Positions 17,895-27,504 of a stretch of 64,000 bases of DNA are shown in pieces (the stretch's first letter is position 1; each line of letters starts with the position of its first letter). The stretch comes from JBHGBM01 sp041946965 (GTDB taxonomy: Bacteria; Acidobacteriota; Terriglobia; Bryobacterales; Bryobacteraceae). The notes beneath the pieces are model-generated. The model was not told the origin of the DNA, searched no databases, and saw only the letters and a program-made list of their open reading frames with translations. Both the position numbers and the translations under genes were made by a program. The stretch is taken from positions 1-64,000 of the forward strand of contig JBHGBM010000042.1 in the NCBI GenBank assembly GCA_041946965.1, given 5' to 3'.

Positions 17895-19247
17895 GTTCAG
17901 CTTCACGGGCGGAATCCGCATCAGGTCGCTGCGAGTATTGCCCGGCTCCGGTCGCGCCACCGCGTAAAGGGCTCCGTCCTTGCCCACCGCCAGCGTGTTC
18001 ACGTAGGTGGGGATGTTGCCGTTCTCGAAATACACCGCGCCGTGATCCATGTATCTTCCGGTGGGGATGTCGTAGGTCACCACGTGCAGGTTCTCCAGGC
18101 CCTTGGCTTCCCCCTTCGCGGTGGTGGCCTTGCCTTGGACGCGCTTGCCGTCCACATAGACTGGGCCGCCGGTGAGGTAATACAGGGTGCGTCCGTCCGG
18201 TCCCAGGGTGAAGCCCAGGTAGCCGAAACTGAACTGGTCGTACATCCCGCTGCGCTTGGAGGGCAGCGACGTGATGCGCTCGAGCACCTCGATCTTCGGC
18301 CCGCGCGGATCGAACCGGAACAGGTATCCTGAGTTGCCGTGTACGCCGTAGATCATGCGCTCCGGCTCGTACCACACGGTCTGCCGCCAGTTGTACCCCA
18401 TGTGGCCGGGTTTCTCCGGATCGTAGACGCCGAAGTAGTCCTTCTTCATGTCCTCGCCCGCCACCACTTCGAGCGCGTCCTTTTCGTACACGTAGCGAAT
18501 GATGCGGCCGTAGACCGTGGTGAAGTAGACCGAACCGTCGGCCGGGTCCACCGTGGGCGCGCGGCACAACGCGCGGAAGACGCCGGGGTCGGAGGGATAG
18601 TCCGGAATAAGGCCGATATCGCGCAGTTCCTTCTTCGCCAGGTCGTAGCGCAGAAAGTGGTTGTTGGGCCATGCCAGACCGTACAGCCGGCCGCGCTTCG
18701 TATCCATGGTCATCGAGATGATGCCGCCGCCGTTGGGATCGACGCCCAGGTTTTCAAACTTGCCCGAGCGCATGTCGTAGGAGAGGAAGTGCCCGCCGGG
18801 ATACTGCTTCATGCCCGGAGGCGGCGGGCCGAAGCCTTCGCGCCCCCCCACGTTGGAGTAGTAGCCGAGGTGGGTCGAGAAATACAGCTTCCCGTTCGCT
18901 TCAATGAAGTTGACGTGCGACTTGCCCTGGCAGACCGCGCCCAGACCCTTCTCCCCGCAGGCTTCCGTGAGGTCGCCCAAATGCGCGATCTTGTCTGTCG
19001 CGGGATCATAGGAGTACATCTGCGCCCCTATGTCCGGCACGCTGGTGCACAGCACGTAGTAGATCTTGCCGTCGCTGGCGCAGGAGACGCCGTTGTAACT
19101 GTCGTGCGCCAGCGGGAACTTGGAATTGAAGGAGCGCGCCACGAGTTTGCCCGGACTGGCAGCCGGAACCGCGGAGCGTTTACAGGCCGCCGCGAAACAC
19201 ACCAGACTCGCGATGCACAACACGTGTAGGGGTTTTCTCAAGATCAT
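17892..19247 (-). CDS. Lipoprotein with beta-propeller (NHL/SMP-30-like) repeats
   Basis: 451-residue exported protein of unknown role. The N-terminus is a lipoprotein signal (LHVLCIASLVCFAAACK, lipobox FAAAC), so it should be membrane-anchored outside the cytoplasm. The rest repeats short blocks of the type DGKIYY, NGKLYFSTH, RGRLYGLAW, DGSVYFTTV and DGRTLYYLT, each about 45-60 residues apart, typical of a six- or seven-bladed propeller. I set the start at the ATG at 19247 because the signal peptide begins there; the open frame extends further upstream without conserved character. The ATG overlaps the stop of a small upstream frame by 4 bases, so the two may be translationally coupled. Confidence 0.75.
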   Translation of the reverse strand: MILRKPLHVLCIASLVCFAAACKRSAVPAASPGKLVARSFNSKFPLAHDSYNGVSCASDGKIYYVLCTSVPDIGAQMYSYDPATDKIAHLGDLTEACGEKGLGAVCQGKSHVNFIEANGKLYFSTHLGYYSNVGGREGFGPPPPGMKQYPGGHFLSYDMRSGKFENLGVDPNGGGIISMTMDTKRGRLYGLAWPNNHFLRYDLAKKELRDIGLIPDYPSDPGVFRALCRAPTVDPADGSVYFTTVYGRIIRYVYEKDALEVVAGEDMKKDYFGVYDPEKPGHMGYNWRQTVWYEPERMIYGVHGNSGYLFRFDPRGPKIEVLERITSLPSKRSGMYDQFSFGYLGFTLGPDGRTLYYLTGGPVYVDGKRVQGKATTAKGEAKGLENLHVVTYDIPTGRYMDHGAVYFENGNIPTYVNTLAVGKDGALYAVARPEPGNTRSDLMRIPPVKLN

Positions 19248-19630
19248 TCTCCTGTAAGGCGAACAAGTTCGCGGACCTTTTGAATCGGGTTCTCTTCCGA
19301 AGGCCGCGCCGCGCCGGTGTGAACCACAACTTCGGTTTCGAAGTTTCTTGTAACTCGGACATAGACGCGGACCCCTTCGGCGGCCTGCAACGGCCCCTCG
19401 GCCAGTTTGCGGATGAAGGCGCCGTCCGTCCGGTATAACCTGCCCGCCCTGTAATAGGCGTGATAGAGGTTGTTCCAGTAGGACTGGCCGGGGTGTCGGT
19501 CGGTACACGTGAACTGGATGGTATCGGCGCCGTTTGAGTCGTACTTCGTCGGATTGCTGCCAACCACCGGTTCGGCTGCGAGAACGGAAGAGCAGGCCGC
19601 GAACGCCGGCAGCGCACGGTTCCGGAACAT
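19244..19630 (-). pseudogene. Fragment of a BNR_4-type (putative neuraminidase-like) protein
   Basis: A 128-residue frame with a short signal-like start (MFRNRALPAFAACSSVLAAEP). It then carries a segment I recognise as the core of BNR_4-type exported proteins (KYDSNGADTIQFTCTDRHP, then NNLYHAYYRAGRLYRTDG). Intact members are around 450 residues, with propeller-like Asp-box sequence before and after this segment. Here both flanks are absent, so it is probably a decayed or partly deleted gene. Its TGA overlaps the ATG of the lipoprotein gene. The family assignment rests on remembered motif resemblance only. Confidence 0.45.
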
Positions 19631-19734
19631 GATTGGTGATGTCTACGATATCACGGAAAACCCCATCCCCTCTGCCGAATGGCGAACGTGGCGCAACCGA
19701 ACACGCAGCATCCCGCGCTGCGTACAATAGCAGC

Positions 19735-20643
19735 GTGACCGAACGGCGCCGCCAACTCTACCGTCTTCTGGGCGACCTGCCGCCCCGCGAGCGCCCGGTG
19801 CGCGCCCGCCGCCTCGCCGTGGAGGAGCGTACCGGGTATGTGCTGGAGAAACTGGATCTCGACCTGAACGGCCTCGAGCGTGTGCCCGCGTGGTTTGCCC
19901 GCCCGGCGGCCGGCCATGGCCCCTTCCCGGCCGTGCTCTACAACCACGCGCACGGCGGCAACTACACGCTCGGCAAGGACGAGCTGATCCGGGGCCGCGG
20001 CTCGCTTCAGCGCCCGCCCTACGCCGAAGCGCTCGCCGCGCGCGGCATCGCCGCTCTCGCGATCGACGCTTGGGTCTTCGGCGAACGCGCCACCCGCACC
20101 GAGATGGATGCCTTCAAGGAAATGCTTTGGCGCGGCCGCGTCCTGTGGGGCATGATGGTTTACGATTCGCTGCGCGCGCTCGACTATCTCTGTTCGCGGC
20201 CCGACGTAGACGCCGCGCGCATCGCCACGCTGGGCATGTCCATGGGGAGCACCATGGCCTGGTGGACGGCGGCGCTCGACGAGCGCGTCCACGCCTGCGT
20301 GGATATCTGCTGTCTCACCGACTACGACGCGCTCATCGAAACCGGCCGCCTCGCCGGCCACGGCATCTACTACTATGTCCCCGGCCTGCTGAAGCATTTC
20401 ACCGCCGCCGACATCAACGCGCTCATCGCTCCCCGCGCGCACCTGAGCCTGGCGGGCGAGCGCGACCCGCTCACGCCGCCCGCCGGCCTGGACCGCATCG
20501 ATTTCGAGCTGCGCCGCGTCTACTCCGCCCGCCGGCGCCCGGAGAACTGGAAGCTGCTGCGCTATCCCGGCGGACACCGCGAAACCGCGGTCATGCGGAA
20601 GGAAGCGCTGGCCTTCCTCGCCCGCCGCCTTGACTGTGCCTGA
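19735..20643 (+). CDS. Alpha/beta hydrolase (dienelactone hydrolase/acetyl-esterase type)
   Basis: 302-residue esterase-like enzyme. The nucleophile elbow is GMSMGS with S169. The acid is probably the Asp in AGERDPLTPP and the base the His in YPGGHRETAVM near the C-terminus, completing a Ser-Asp-His triad in the right order. The oxyanion region YNHAHGGNYTLGK precedes the elbow. There is no signal peptide if translation starts at the GTG at 19735 (VTERRRQLYRLLGDL), which I prefer because the in-frame residues from the ATG at 19633 look non-coding. It lies just upstream of tRNA-Thr and an acetylesterase gene, so deacylation of plant or microbial polysaccharide products is plausible but unproven. 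Confidence 0.75.
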   Translation: MTERRRQLYRLLGDLPPRERPVRARRLAVEERTGYVLEKLDLDLNGLERVPAWFARPAAGHGPFPAVLYNHAHGGNYTLGKDELIRGRGSLQRPPYAEALAARGIAALAIDAWVFGERATRTEMDAFKEMLWRGRVLWGMMVYDSLRALDYLCSRPDVDAARIATLGMSMGSTMAWWTAALDERVHACVDICCLTDYDALIETGRLAGHGIYYYVPGLLKHFTAADINALIAPRAHLSLAGERDPLTPPAGLDRIDFELRRVYSARRRPENWKLLRYPGGHRETAVMRKEALAFLARRLDCA

Positions 20644-20678
20644 AGCGGCATTCTACCCTGTGGATAACGCTGCACGAC

Positions 20679-20754
20679 GCTGGCGTAGCTCAGTCGGTAG
20701 AGCGGCAGTTTTGTAAACTGCGGGTCGGGGGTTCAAGTCCCTCCGCCAGCTCCA
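20679..20754 (+). tRNA. tRNA-Thr (anticodon UGU)
   Basis: Complete 76-nt cloverleaf. Acceptor arms GCTGGCG and CGCCAGC pair over 7 bp. The D arm is GCTC/GAGC. The anticodon stem GCAGT/ACTGC encloses the loop TTTGTAA with anticodon TGT. The T arm GGGGG/CCCTC encloses TTCAAGT. The 3' CCA is encoded (20752-20754) after discriminator T. It reads ACA and, by wobble, other Thr codons. Confidence 0.97.
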
Positions 20755-20771
20755 CATCCGGTTCACGGCCC

Positions 20772-22157
20772 ATGAATTTCCGTCACCGCCGCGTGTGGCT
20801 GGCCGCGCTTGTCTGCGCGGCCGGCGGCCTGCGCGCCGAGGTCACGCTTCCCTACATCCTTGCGGACCACATGGTGGTTCAGCGCAATCTGCCCGTGCAC
20901 GTGTGGGGCAAGGCAGCGCCCGGCGAGCATGTCTCGGTGGCATTTCGCGGCCACCGCGCCGGCGCCGTGGCCGGCCGTTTGGGCGCCTGGAGCGTTTACC
21001 TGCCGCCGGGTCCCGCCGGCGGACCGTTCGAGCTTGCCGTTTCCGGCTCGAATGCCATCACGTTGCGTGATGTGCTGGTGGGCGACGTGTGGATCGCCTC
21101 CGGGCAATCCAACATGGAATGGCCGCTGGCCTGGGCCGCCAATGCCTCCGCCGAGATCGCCGCGGCGAACCATCCTGGCATCCGCCTGGTACGGGCCATG
21201 CACAAGGTTTCCGCCTACCCGCTGGACAACCTCGTCGGCCAGATGTGGGCGCCGTGCACGCCGGAATCGGCGAAGAATTTTTCCGCCGCGGGCTATCACT
21301 TCGGCCGCCTGCTGCACGAGCGGCTGGGCGTGCCGCTAGGGCTGGTCCAATCGGCATGGGGCGGCACGCCTGCCGAAGCCTGGACCAGCCTGCCCGCGCT
21401 TTCGGCGGATCCCGCGCTGGCGCCCGTGTTCGCGGAGTGGCCCCAAGTGCAGCGCCGCTTCCCGCACTGGATGCCCGGAGGGCTTTACAACGCCATGATC
21501 GCGCCGCTCACCAAAATGCCCATCGCGGGCGTGATCTGGTATCAGGGTGAGGCCAACACCTCCGACGACCGCGCGCCCTACTACGGGCGGGTTTTCGAAA
21601 CCCTGATCCGGGACTGGCGCCGCGCCTGGGGCCTGGGCAACTTCCCCTTCCTGTTCGTGCAGCTTGCCGGCTTCCGCGCGCCGGAGGAAGCCATGTGGCC
21701 CGAAGTGCGGGAGGCGCAGCGCCGCGCGCTTTCGCTCGTCAACACCGGCATGGCCGCCGCCATCGACATCGGCGATCCCGCCAGCATCCACCCGCTCGAC
21801 AAGCGCGAGGTGGGGCGCCGCCTGAGCCTGGCCGCGCGGGCGCTGGTCTATGGGGAGAACATCGAGTACTCCGGGCCGTCGCTGCGGCGCGTCACGGGCG
21901 AGCCCGGAGCTCTGCGGGTATGGTTCGATCACGCCGCGGGCCTGCACGCCGTGGGCGGCCGGCCGCGGGCCTTCGAGATCGCCGGACCGCGCGGCGGATT
22001 CGTACCCGCCGAAGCCGCGGTGGAGGGCGAGACCGTGGTGCTGCGAAACCCGGCCGTGCCCGCGCCCTCGCGGGTGCGTTACGGGTGGAAGGACGATCCG
22101 GGCTGCAATCTCTACAACGCCGCCGCACTGCCCGCCCCGCCGTTCACCGCGCCGTAG
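20772..22157 (+). CDS. Sialate O-acetylesterase-like SGNH hydrolase
   Basis: 461-residue exported esterase. After a Sec signal (about residues 1-23, ending GLRA) comes a beta-sandwich segment typical of the family (LPYILADHMVVQRNLPVHVWG). The catalytic block follows: GQSNMEWPL with nucleophile S113, GGTPAEAW, the family signature VIWYQGEAN, and SIHPLDKREVG with the likely catalytic H340. It should remove acetyl groups from sialic acid or, in soil bacteria, from acetylated xylan or other glycans. It starts 18 bases after tRNA-Thr and is followed by an Oar-like receptor on the same strand, fitting a polysaccharide-use locus. Confidence 0.88.
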   Translation: MNFRHRRVWLAALVCAAGGLRAEVTLPYILADHMVVQRNLPVHVWGKAAPGEHVSVAFRGHRAGAVAGRLGAWSVYLPPGPAGGPFELAVSGSNAITLRDVLVGDVWIASGQSNMEWPLAWAANASAEIAAANHPGIRLVRAMHKVSAYPLDNLVGQMWAPCTPESAKNFSAAGYHFGRLLHERLGVPLGLVQSAWGGTPAEAWTSLPALSADPALAPVFAEWPQVQRRFPHWMPGGLYNAMIAPLTKMPIAGVIWYQGEANTSDDRAPYYGRVFETLIRDWRRAWGLGNFPFLFVQLAGFRAPEEAMWPEVREAQRRALSLVNTGMAAAIDIGDPASIHPLDKREVGRRLSLAARALVYGENIEYSGPSLRRVTGEPGALRVWFDHAAGLHAVGGRPRAFEIAGPRGGFVPAEAAVEGETVVLRNPAVPAPSRVRYGWKDDPGCNLYNAAALPAPPFTAP

Positions 22158-22233
22158 GGAAAGGTGCTGAAATGTTGGAAAGAACTTTTTTACAGCTTCC
22201 CGTCGTGGAATGTACACCGCATAGGAGCCCAAA

Positions 22234-25200
22234 ATGCGCCGTTGTCTGATAGCCGCGTCTGTTGCCCTGCTGCTTGGGTCCGCCGCCCGGGCGCAGGAAA
22301 CCCGAAGCATGATTCTGGGACGGGTGCTGGATCCATCCTCCGCGCCCGTGCCTGGCGCCAGGGTGACCCTCGTGAACACCGCCACCAACGCGGCCACCCG
22401 CCTGGTGACCAACGCCACCGGCTACTACCAGGCCGGCCTGCTGCTCGCCGGCAGCTACAGCGTGACCGCGGAAGCTGACGGATTCAAGAAATCCATACGC
22501 GAGAATATCGAACTGCCGGTCAGCACCCAACTTCAGGTGGACCTGCAACTGGAGCTGGGCGCGGTGAGCGAAAGCGTCTCGGTGACCGCCGAAGCGCCCC
22601 TGCTGGACGTGAGCAGCATGTCCTCGGGACGCGTCATCGACACGCGCAACATGATGGACACCCCCATGCCGGGCGGCAACGTGGTGCTGCTGACCAAACT
22701 CGCGCCCGGCGTCCAATCCTCGGACTCGTTTTCCGATAAGACACAAAGGCTGCACAGCAACGGCGGCGGCTCCACCTACAACACCGCGGGCGGCGTCGGC
22801 GGCAACGAGTGGTCCATAGACGGCACGCCCGATAACGGCAACGGGCGCAACATCGCCTACATGCCGGTGCCGGAGGTGATTCAGGAGTTCAAGGTCGAAA
22901 CCGGAGGCTTCGATGCGTCGCTCGGCCATTCCACCGGCATCAACGTGGCCATGATGACCAGGACCGGCGCCAACGCCTTCCACGGCACGCTGCGCGAGAC
23001 CCACCACCAGTTCAGTTGGGACGCGCTCTCGTTCTTCACCAAGCAGTCCTACTACCGCAGCATCGCGCAGGCCAAGGCCGCGGGCGACGAGGCCCGCGCG
23101 GCGAGCATCCGCAAGACCTCCCCGCAGGCGCCCGGCCGCGAGAACAACTATGTGGCCACGCTCGGCGGTCCGGTGATCCTGCCCAAAATTTACAGCGGCA
23201 AGGATAAGCTGTTCTTCTTCTTCGGCTACGCCGGCTTCCGCGTGGGTTCACCGCGCTCGGAAACCGTCACCATACCGACCATGGCGGCCCGAGAAGGCGA
23301 CTTCTCCAGCCTGCTCAGGGTGGACGCGACCCGTTACCAGGTCTACGACCCGCTCAGCGTGCGGCCCGACCCGGCCCGGCCCAGTCACTACGTCCGCGAT
23401 CCGTTCGCCGGGAACATCGTTCCCCAGTCGCGGATTTCAAACCCGATGTACAAGTTCTTCAAGGATGTGCTGCCGGTTCCCAACGACGATCCGCTGGATC
23501 CCAAGGCCGAGCCGCTCCGCAACTTCATCGGCTTCGCCAACCCGTATGAAGAGAAGTATTACGCCATGAACAACCGGGTGGATTACCGGGTCAGCGACGC
23601 CCACCGCGTATTCGTCCGCTGGAGCGCCAACGAGTGGCGCAACGTGAACAAGACGTACATGTACGCCAGCAGCATTCCGGACCTGGCCTCCAACAGCCAG
23701 ATCCGGAACAACGTCGGCGCGGCGGCGGATTGGGTGTACGTCGTCAACTCCAGCACCATGCTCAACGCGGCCGCATCCTTCAACACTTATCGCGTGGAGA
23801 ATTACGCGCTCGGCGCGCTGCGCTACAAGCCGTCGGACCTCGGCCTGCCGAAGTACCTGGACGCCAAGGCGGGCAACAACCCCATCCTTCCGAACATCAC
23901 CTGGTCGGGCTACGACCAGGTGCGGCCGGGCGGCCGCAACGTGACCCGCTATCGCTTCGTGGCCGGCAAGGCCGAAATCTCGCACGTGCGGGGGACGCAT
24001 TCGGCGCGGGCCGGCCTGGATTTCCGCGCGCAGGTCTACACGGCTTCCGACCCGGGAAACAACTCAGGCGCGTTCGGCTTCAGCAACACCTACACGCGGC
24101 GCGACGACGACGGCTCGGCGCCCGCCGGCAGCCTGGGCCTCAGTTGGGCCGCCTTCATGCTGGGCATGCCCAACTCCCTCTCGGTGGATACCAACGACAG
24201 CGCCGCGTTTCTCAACCCGTACTACGCCTGGTTCGTGCAGGACCAGTGGCGCGTGACTCCCCGGCTGTCTCTCAACCTCGGCCTGAGGGCCGAGTTGGAG
24301 ATGGGTCCCACCGAGCGCTATAACCGCGCCCTCGGATACTTCGATCCGCAGGCCGCGCTGCCCATCGCCGCCGCCGCGCAGGCGGCCTATGCCGCCAGGC
24401 CGCTCGCCCAGTTGCCCGCTTCGCAGTTCCTCGTGCAGGGAGGCTCGATCTATCCGGGTGTGGGCGGCGCGGGCCGCAAGCTCTGGAACAACGCGCTGAT
24501 GTGGCAGCCCCGGGTTGCCGCCGCCTACCAGTTGAATTCCAAGACCGTCCTGAGGGGCGGCTATGGGGTTTTCTACGATACCCTCAATGCCCTGAACCAG
24601 TCCTTCGACCAGACCGGCTTCAGCCGGAGCACTTCCAGCATCATGACCACCGATTACGGCGTGAACTGGCTGCTCGGCAATCCCAAAGCGGGAATCTCGC
24701 CGCTCACCGATCCCTTCCCGGTACGGTCCGACGGCGCCCGCTTCGACGAGCCCCTGCGCAGCGCCCTCGGCGTGATGGCCAAGGCCGGCCGCGGCTGGAC
24801 GTTCAGCCCCTACGACCGGCCGCATGCCCGCCAGCAGCGCTGGCGCGCGGGAGTGCAGCGGCAGATCGGCGGCACGCTGGTGATCGACGCCTCCTACTCC
24901 GGGTCCTATTCCAACCACACCGAAATCACCCGCACCCTCCAGCCGCTGGCCGCGCAGTACTGGGCCACCGGCATGGTGCGCAACAACGCGGTGGCGAGCG
25001 ATCTCAACAGCAACGTCCCCAACCCGTTCAACATCGCCAATTTCGCCGCTTTGAAGAACACCCAGCCGCAGGTCTACGCCGACATGCAGACCAATTCGTT
25101 CTTCACCAGCTCGACCATCCGCAAGAACCGCCTGCTGCGGGCGTATCCGGCCATGAATGGATTGAGCGCCAGGGACGCCGCCGGCGAAGTCAAGACCCAC

Positions 25201-25863
25201 GAATTCGATCTGCGTGTGGAGCGCCGCTTCTCCAAGGGGTTCAATCTCAACCTGGCCTACACGCGCCTGTACAACGTCAATGCCGATTACTACGCCAACG
25301 AGTTCGACGCCAACCCGAGCTGGCGCCCGAGCGACAGCGGCCGCCCGCACCGGCTCACCGCCTCCGGCATCTACGAGTTCCCCTTCGGCCGCGGGCGCGC
25401 CTTCCTGAAGAAGGGGCCGGGCGCGTGGGTCCTGGGCGGGTTCCAGCTCAGCGCGACGTATATCTACCAGCCTGGCGAACTGATCGATTTCGGCAATTTG
25501 TTCTTCTACGGAAACCTCGCCGATATCAACAAGGGACCGCGCACGCTCGACCGCTGGTTCAACACCGACGGCTTCGAACGCACCTCCAGCAAGACGCCGG
25601 CCGAGTACCACGTGCGGGTCTTCCCCACCCGCATCAACGGCCTCCGCTCGGACATGATGAACGAGTGGAACAGCGCCGTGCAGAGGGATTTCCGCATCCG
25701 CGAATCCGTCTCCCTGCGGGTGCGCTTCGACGTGATGAACACCTTCAACCGCTCCTGGTTCAACGGCCCGGGCGCCAGCCCGGTCTCGAGCGACTTCGGC
25801 AAGGTGACTTCGACCTCCGGCAGCAACCGGTGGGTCCAAATTATGGCGCGGCTCGAGTTCTGA
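22234..25863 (+). CDS. Oar-like TonB-dependent outer-membrane receptor
   Basis: 1209-residue receptor of the same family as the two others in the window. It has a Sec signal (ends ARAQE), a carboxypeptidase-regulatory-like domain at about 27-110 (ILGRVLDPSSAPVPGARVTLVN), a plug-like part (NVVLLTKLAPGVQ) and a large beta-barrel ending in RLEF. AGGAG lies six bases before the ATG. It follows the acetylesterase by 76 bases and may be co-transcribed, suggesting uptake of a glycan-derived ligand. It is convergent with the LD-carboxypeptidase gene, with only 12 bases between the stops. Confidence 0.88.
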   Translation: MRRCLIAASVALLLGSAARAQETRSMILGRVLDPSSAPVPGARVTLVNTATNAATRLVTNATGYYQAGLLLAGSYSVTAEADGFKKSIRENIELPVSTQLQVDLQLELGAVSESVSVTAEAPLLDVSSMSSGRVIDTRNMMDTPMPGGNVVLLTKLAPGVQSSDSFSDKTQRLHSNGGGSTYNTAGGVGGNEWSIDGTPDNGNGRNIAYMPVPEVIQEFKVETGGFDASLGHSTGINVAMMTRTGANAFHGTLRETHHQFSWDALSFFTKQSYYRSIAQAKAAGDEARAASIRKTSPQAPGRENNYVATLGGPVILPKIYSGKDKLFFFFGYAGFRVGSPRSETVTIPTMAAREGDFSSLLRVDATRYQVYDPLSVRPDPARPSHYVRDPFAGNIVPQSRISNPMYKFFKDVLPVPNDDPLDPKAEPLRNFIGFANPYEEKYYAMNNRVDYRVSDAHRVFVRWSANEWRNVNKTYMYASSIPDLASNSQIRNNVGAAADWVYVVNSSTMLNAAASFNTYRVENYALGALRYKPSDLGLPKYLDAKAGNNPILPNITWSGYDQVRPGGRNVTRYRFVAGKAEISHVRGTHSARAGLDFRAQVYTASDPGNNSGAFGFSNTYTRRDDDGSAPAGSLGLSWAAFMLGMPNSLSVDTNDSAAFLNPYYAWFVQDQWRVTPRLSLNLGLRAELEMGPTERYNRALGYFDPQAALPIAAAAQAAYAARPLAQLPASQFLVQGGSIYPGVGGAGRKLWNNALMWQPRVAAAYQLNSKTVLRGGYGVFYDTLNALNQSFDQTGFSRSTSSIMTTDYGVNWLLGNPKAGISPLTDPFPVRSDGARFDEPLRSALGVMAKAGRGWTFSPYDRPHARQQRWRAGVQRQIGGTLVIDASYSGSYSNHTEITRTLQPLAAQYWATGMVRNNAVASDLNSNVPNPFNIANFAALKNTQPQVYADMQTNSFFTSSTIRKNRLLRAYPAMNGLSARDAAGEVKTHEFDLRVERRFSKGFNLNLAYTRLYNVNADYYANEFDANPSWRPSDSGRPHRLTASGIYEFPFGRGRAFLKKGPGAWVLGGFQLSATYIYQPGELIDFGNLFFYGNLADINKGPRTLDRWFNTDGFERTSSKTPAEYHVRVFPTRINGLRSDMMNEWNSAVQRDFRIRESVSLRVRFDVMNTFNRSWFNGPGASPVSSDFGKVTSTSGSNRWVQIMARLEF

Positions 25864-25875
25864 CGCCGGGCGGTC

Positions 25876-26889
25876 CTACCGCACGCCGGCCTGCTCGATC
25901 ACCAGCCGCCCTTTATCGGCGTCCAGTTCGGCCATCACGCCCAGCGGCAGGGTGAGCTGATCGTCCGTGTGCCCCACGGTGAGGCCGGAGAGCACGGGGA
26001 TGTTCAGCGGGCCGAGGATATCGTCCAGCACCTCGCCCAGCGAGAGCGTGGAGTCGAAGGAGGGCTGGTACTCGCGCGGGCGGCAGCCGCTGCACTCTCC
26101 GAAGACGATGCCTGCCGCCTCTTTCAGTTTCCCGGCCAGGCGCAACTGCGTCAGCATGCGGTCCACCGAGTAAGGCTGCTCGTCCACGTCTTCCAGGAAC
26201 AGGATGCGGCCGCGGGTTTCGATCTCGAAAGGCGTTCCCATGGTGGCGGCGATCAGCGAGAGGTTGCCGCCGATAAGCGGTCCGCGGGCGCGCCCGCCGC
26301 GGATCGTGCGCAGCATGTGGGCCGGGCGCAGCGGGTCGGAATCGGGCGGATTGGTCACCGCCCCGATCGGACCGGTGGAGAACAGCGCCTTGCGGAACGA
26401 CGCCTGCGTGTAGTCGTTGAAGCGCGAGAGCACCACGGGGCCGTGGAAGGTGACCATGCGGGCCATCTTCTGGATCGCCAGGTGCAGGGCAGTGATGTCG
26501 CTGTAGCCCAGGAAGACTTTCGGGTTGTTCCGGATCAGAGTGTAGTCGATGCGGTCCAGCAACTGCTCCGAGCCGTAGCCGCCCCGGATGCAGAAGACGC
26601 CGCTTACCTCCGGGTCGCGGAACATGGCGTGGAGGTCTTCAAGCCGTTCCTCGACCGTGCCCCCCAGGTACCCGCGCCGCTTCCCCACGTTACGGCCGAG
26701 CTTCAGCCTCAGGCCGAAGTAGCGGATGGTGCGGGCGGCCAGTTCCAGGCGGTCTGGATCGGAGACGTAGGTAGAAGGCGTGATCAGCCCGGCGGTGTCC
26801 CCGGGGCTGAGCGCCTTCGGGCGGACCAGGTCCGTGGACGAAGGCGCCGCCGCGGCGCTGAGGCCGGCTAAAAAGGACCGGCGCAGCAT
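25876..26889 (-). CDS. LD-carboxypeptidase (peptidase family S66)
   Basis: 337-residue murein peptidase that releases the terminal D-Ala from muramoyl tetrapeptides during peptidoglycan recycling. The nucleophile Ser is in FLGYSDITALH, the Glu in LFLEDVDEQPYS and the His in LTVGHTDDQLTLPLG, giving the Ser-Glu-His triad of S66. The N-terminus LRRSFLAGLSAAAA looks like a twin-arginine or Sec signal. Many S66 enzymes are cytoplasmic, so export would make this one periplasmic. It is the last gene of the translation operon, starting 4 bases after frr, with which it has no obvious functional link. Confidence 0.85.
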   Translation of the reverse strand: MLRRSFLAGLSAAAAPSSTDLVRPKALSPGDTAGLITPSTYVSDPDRLELAARTIRYFGLRLKLGRNVGKRRGYLGGTVEERLEDLHAMFRDPEVSGVFCIRGGYGSEQLLDRIDYTLIRNNPKVFLGYSDITALHLAIQKMARMVTFHGPVVLSRFNDYTQASFRKALFSTGPIGAVTNPPDSDPLRPAHMLRTIRGGRARGPLIGGNLSLIAATMGTPFEIETRGRILFLEDVDEQPYSVDRMLTQLRLAGKLKEAAGIVFGECSGCRPREYQPSFDSTLSLGEVLDDILGPLNIPVLSGLTVGHTDDQLTLPLGVMAELDADKGRLVIEQAGVR

Positions 26890-26893
26890 GGCG

Positions 26894-27496
26894 TCAAACC
26901 TGTAGGATTTCCTTTTCCTTGACCTTCGAAGCCGCGTCGATCTTCTGAATGTAGTTCTCGGTCAGCTTCTGGGTCTCGTCGAGCGCGCGCTTTTCCTCGT
27001 CCTCGGTGATCTTCTTGTCCTTGAGAAGCTTTTTCAACGCTTCATTGCCGTCGCGGCGGATGTTGCGCACGGCTACGCGGTGGTGTTCCGCGTCGTGGTG
27101 CAGCCTCTTCACCAGCTCCTTGCGGCGCTCCTCGGTCAGCGGTGGAATGGGCAGGCGGATGACCTTGCCGTCGTTGGCCGGGTTCAGCCCAAGGTCGGAG
27201 ATGCGAATGGCCTTCTCGATGGGTCCGATCTGCGACACGTCGTACGGCTGGATGGTGATTAGGGACGGCTCCGGCACGTGCAGATTGGCCACCTGGTTGA
27301 GCGGCAGGGGGGTGCCGTAGTAATCCACACGGATGTGGTCCAGGATGCCCAGCGAGGCGCGTCCCGTGCGGATGGCGGCCATGTCGTGCTGGAAATCCGA
27401 GAGCGCTTTCTCCATGCGCGACTTCAAACTGTTCTGAACGTCTTTGACGGAAGCGAAAGCGGTCCCGCCGGAGGCGGCTGTCGATTCGTTCTTCAT
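26894..27496 (-). CDS. frr: Ribosome recycling factor
   Basis: 200-residue RRF that, with EF-G, splits post-termination ribosomes. The family core is clear: MEKALSDFQHDMAAIRTGRASLGILDHIRVDYYGTPLPL (only partly quoted motifs: IRTGRAS, YYGTPLPLNQ), then RLPIPPLTEERRKELVKR and a C-terminal helix. The N-terminus has about 14 extra Ser/Thr/Ala residues before VKDVQNSL compared with E. coli RRF. It follows pyrH by 8 bases in the standard pyrH-frr order. No convincing Shine-Dalgarno precedes the ATG, so coupling to pyrH translation is likely. Confidence 0.97.
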   Translation of the reverse strand: MKNESTAASGGTAFASVKDVQNSLKSRMEKALSDFQHDMAAIRTGRASLGILDHIRVDYYGTPLPLNQVANLHVPEPSLITIQPYDVSQIGPIEKAIRISDLGLNPANDGKVIRLPIPPLTEERRKELVKRLHHDAEHHRVAVRNIRRDGNEALKKLLKDKKITEDEEKRALDETQKLTENYIQKIDAASKVKEKEILQV

Positions 27497-27504
27497 AAGG
27501 GCGT

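Noticed and set aside
19248..19727. Lipoprotein frame extended upstream to 19727
   Set aside because: The lipoprotein signal begins at 19247, and upstream residues are Arg-rich and overlap another frame.
20641..20678. A riboswitch or leader before tRNA-Thr
   Set aside because: Only 35 bases separate the hydrolase stop and the tRNA, with no stable conserved fold visible.
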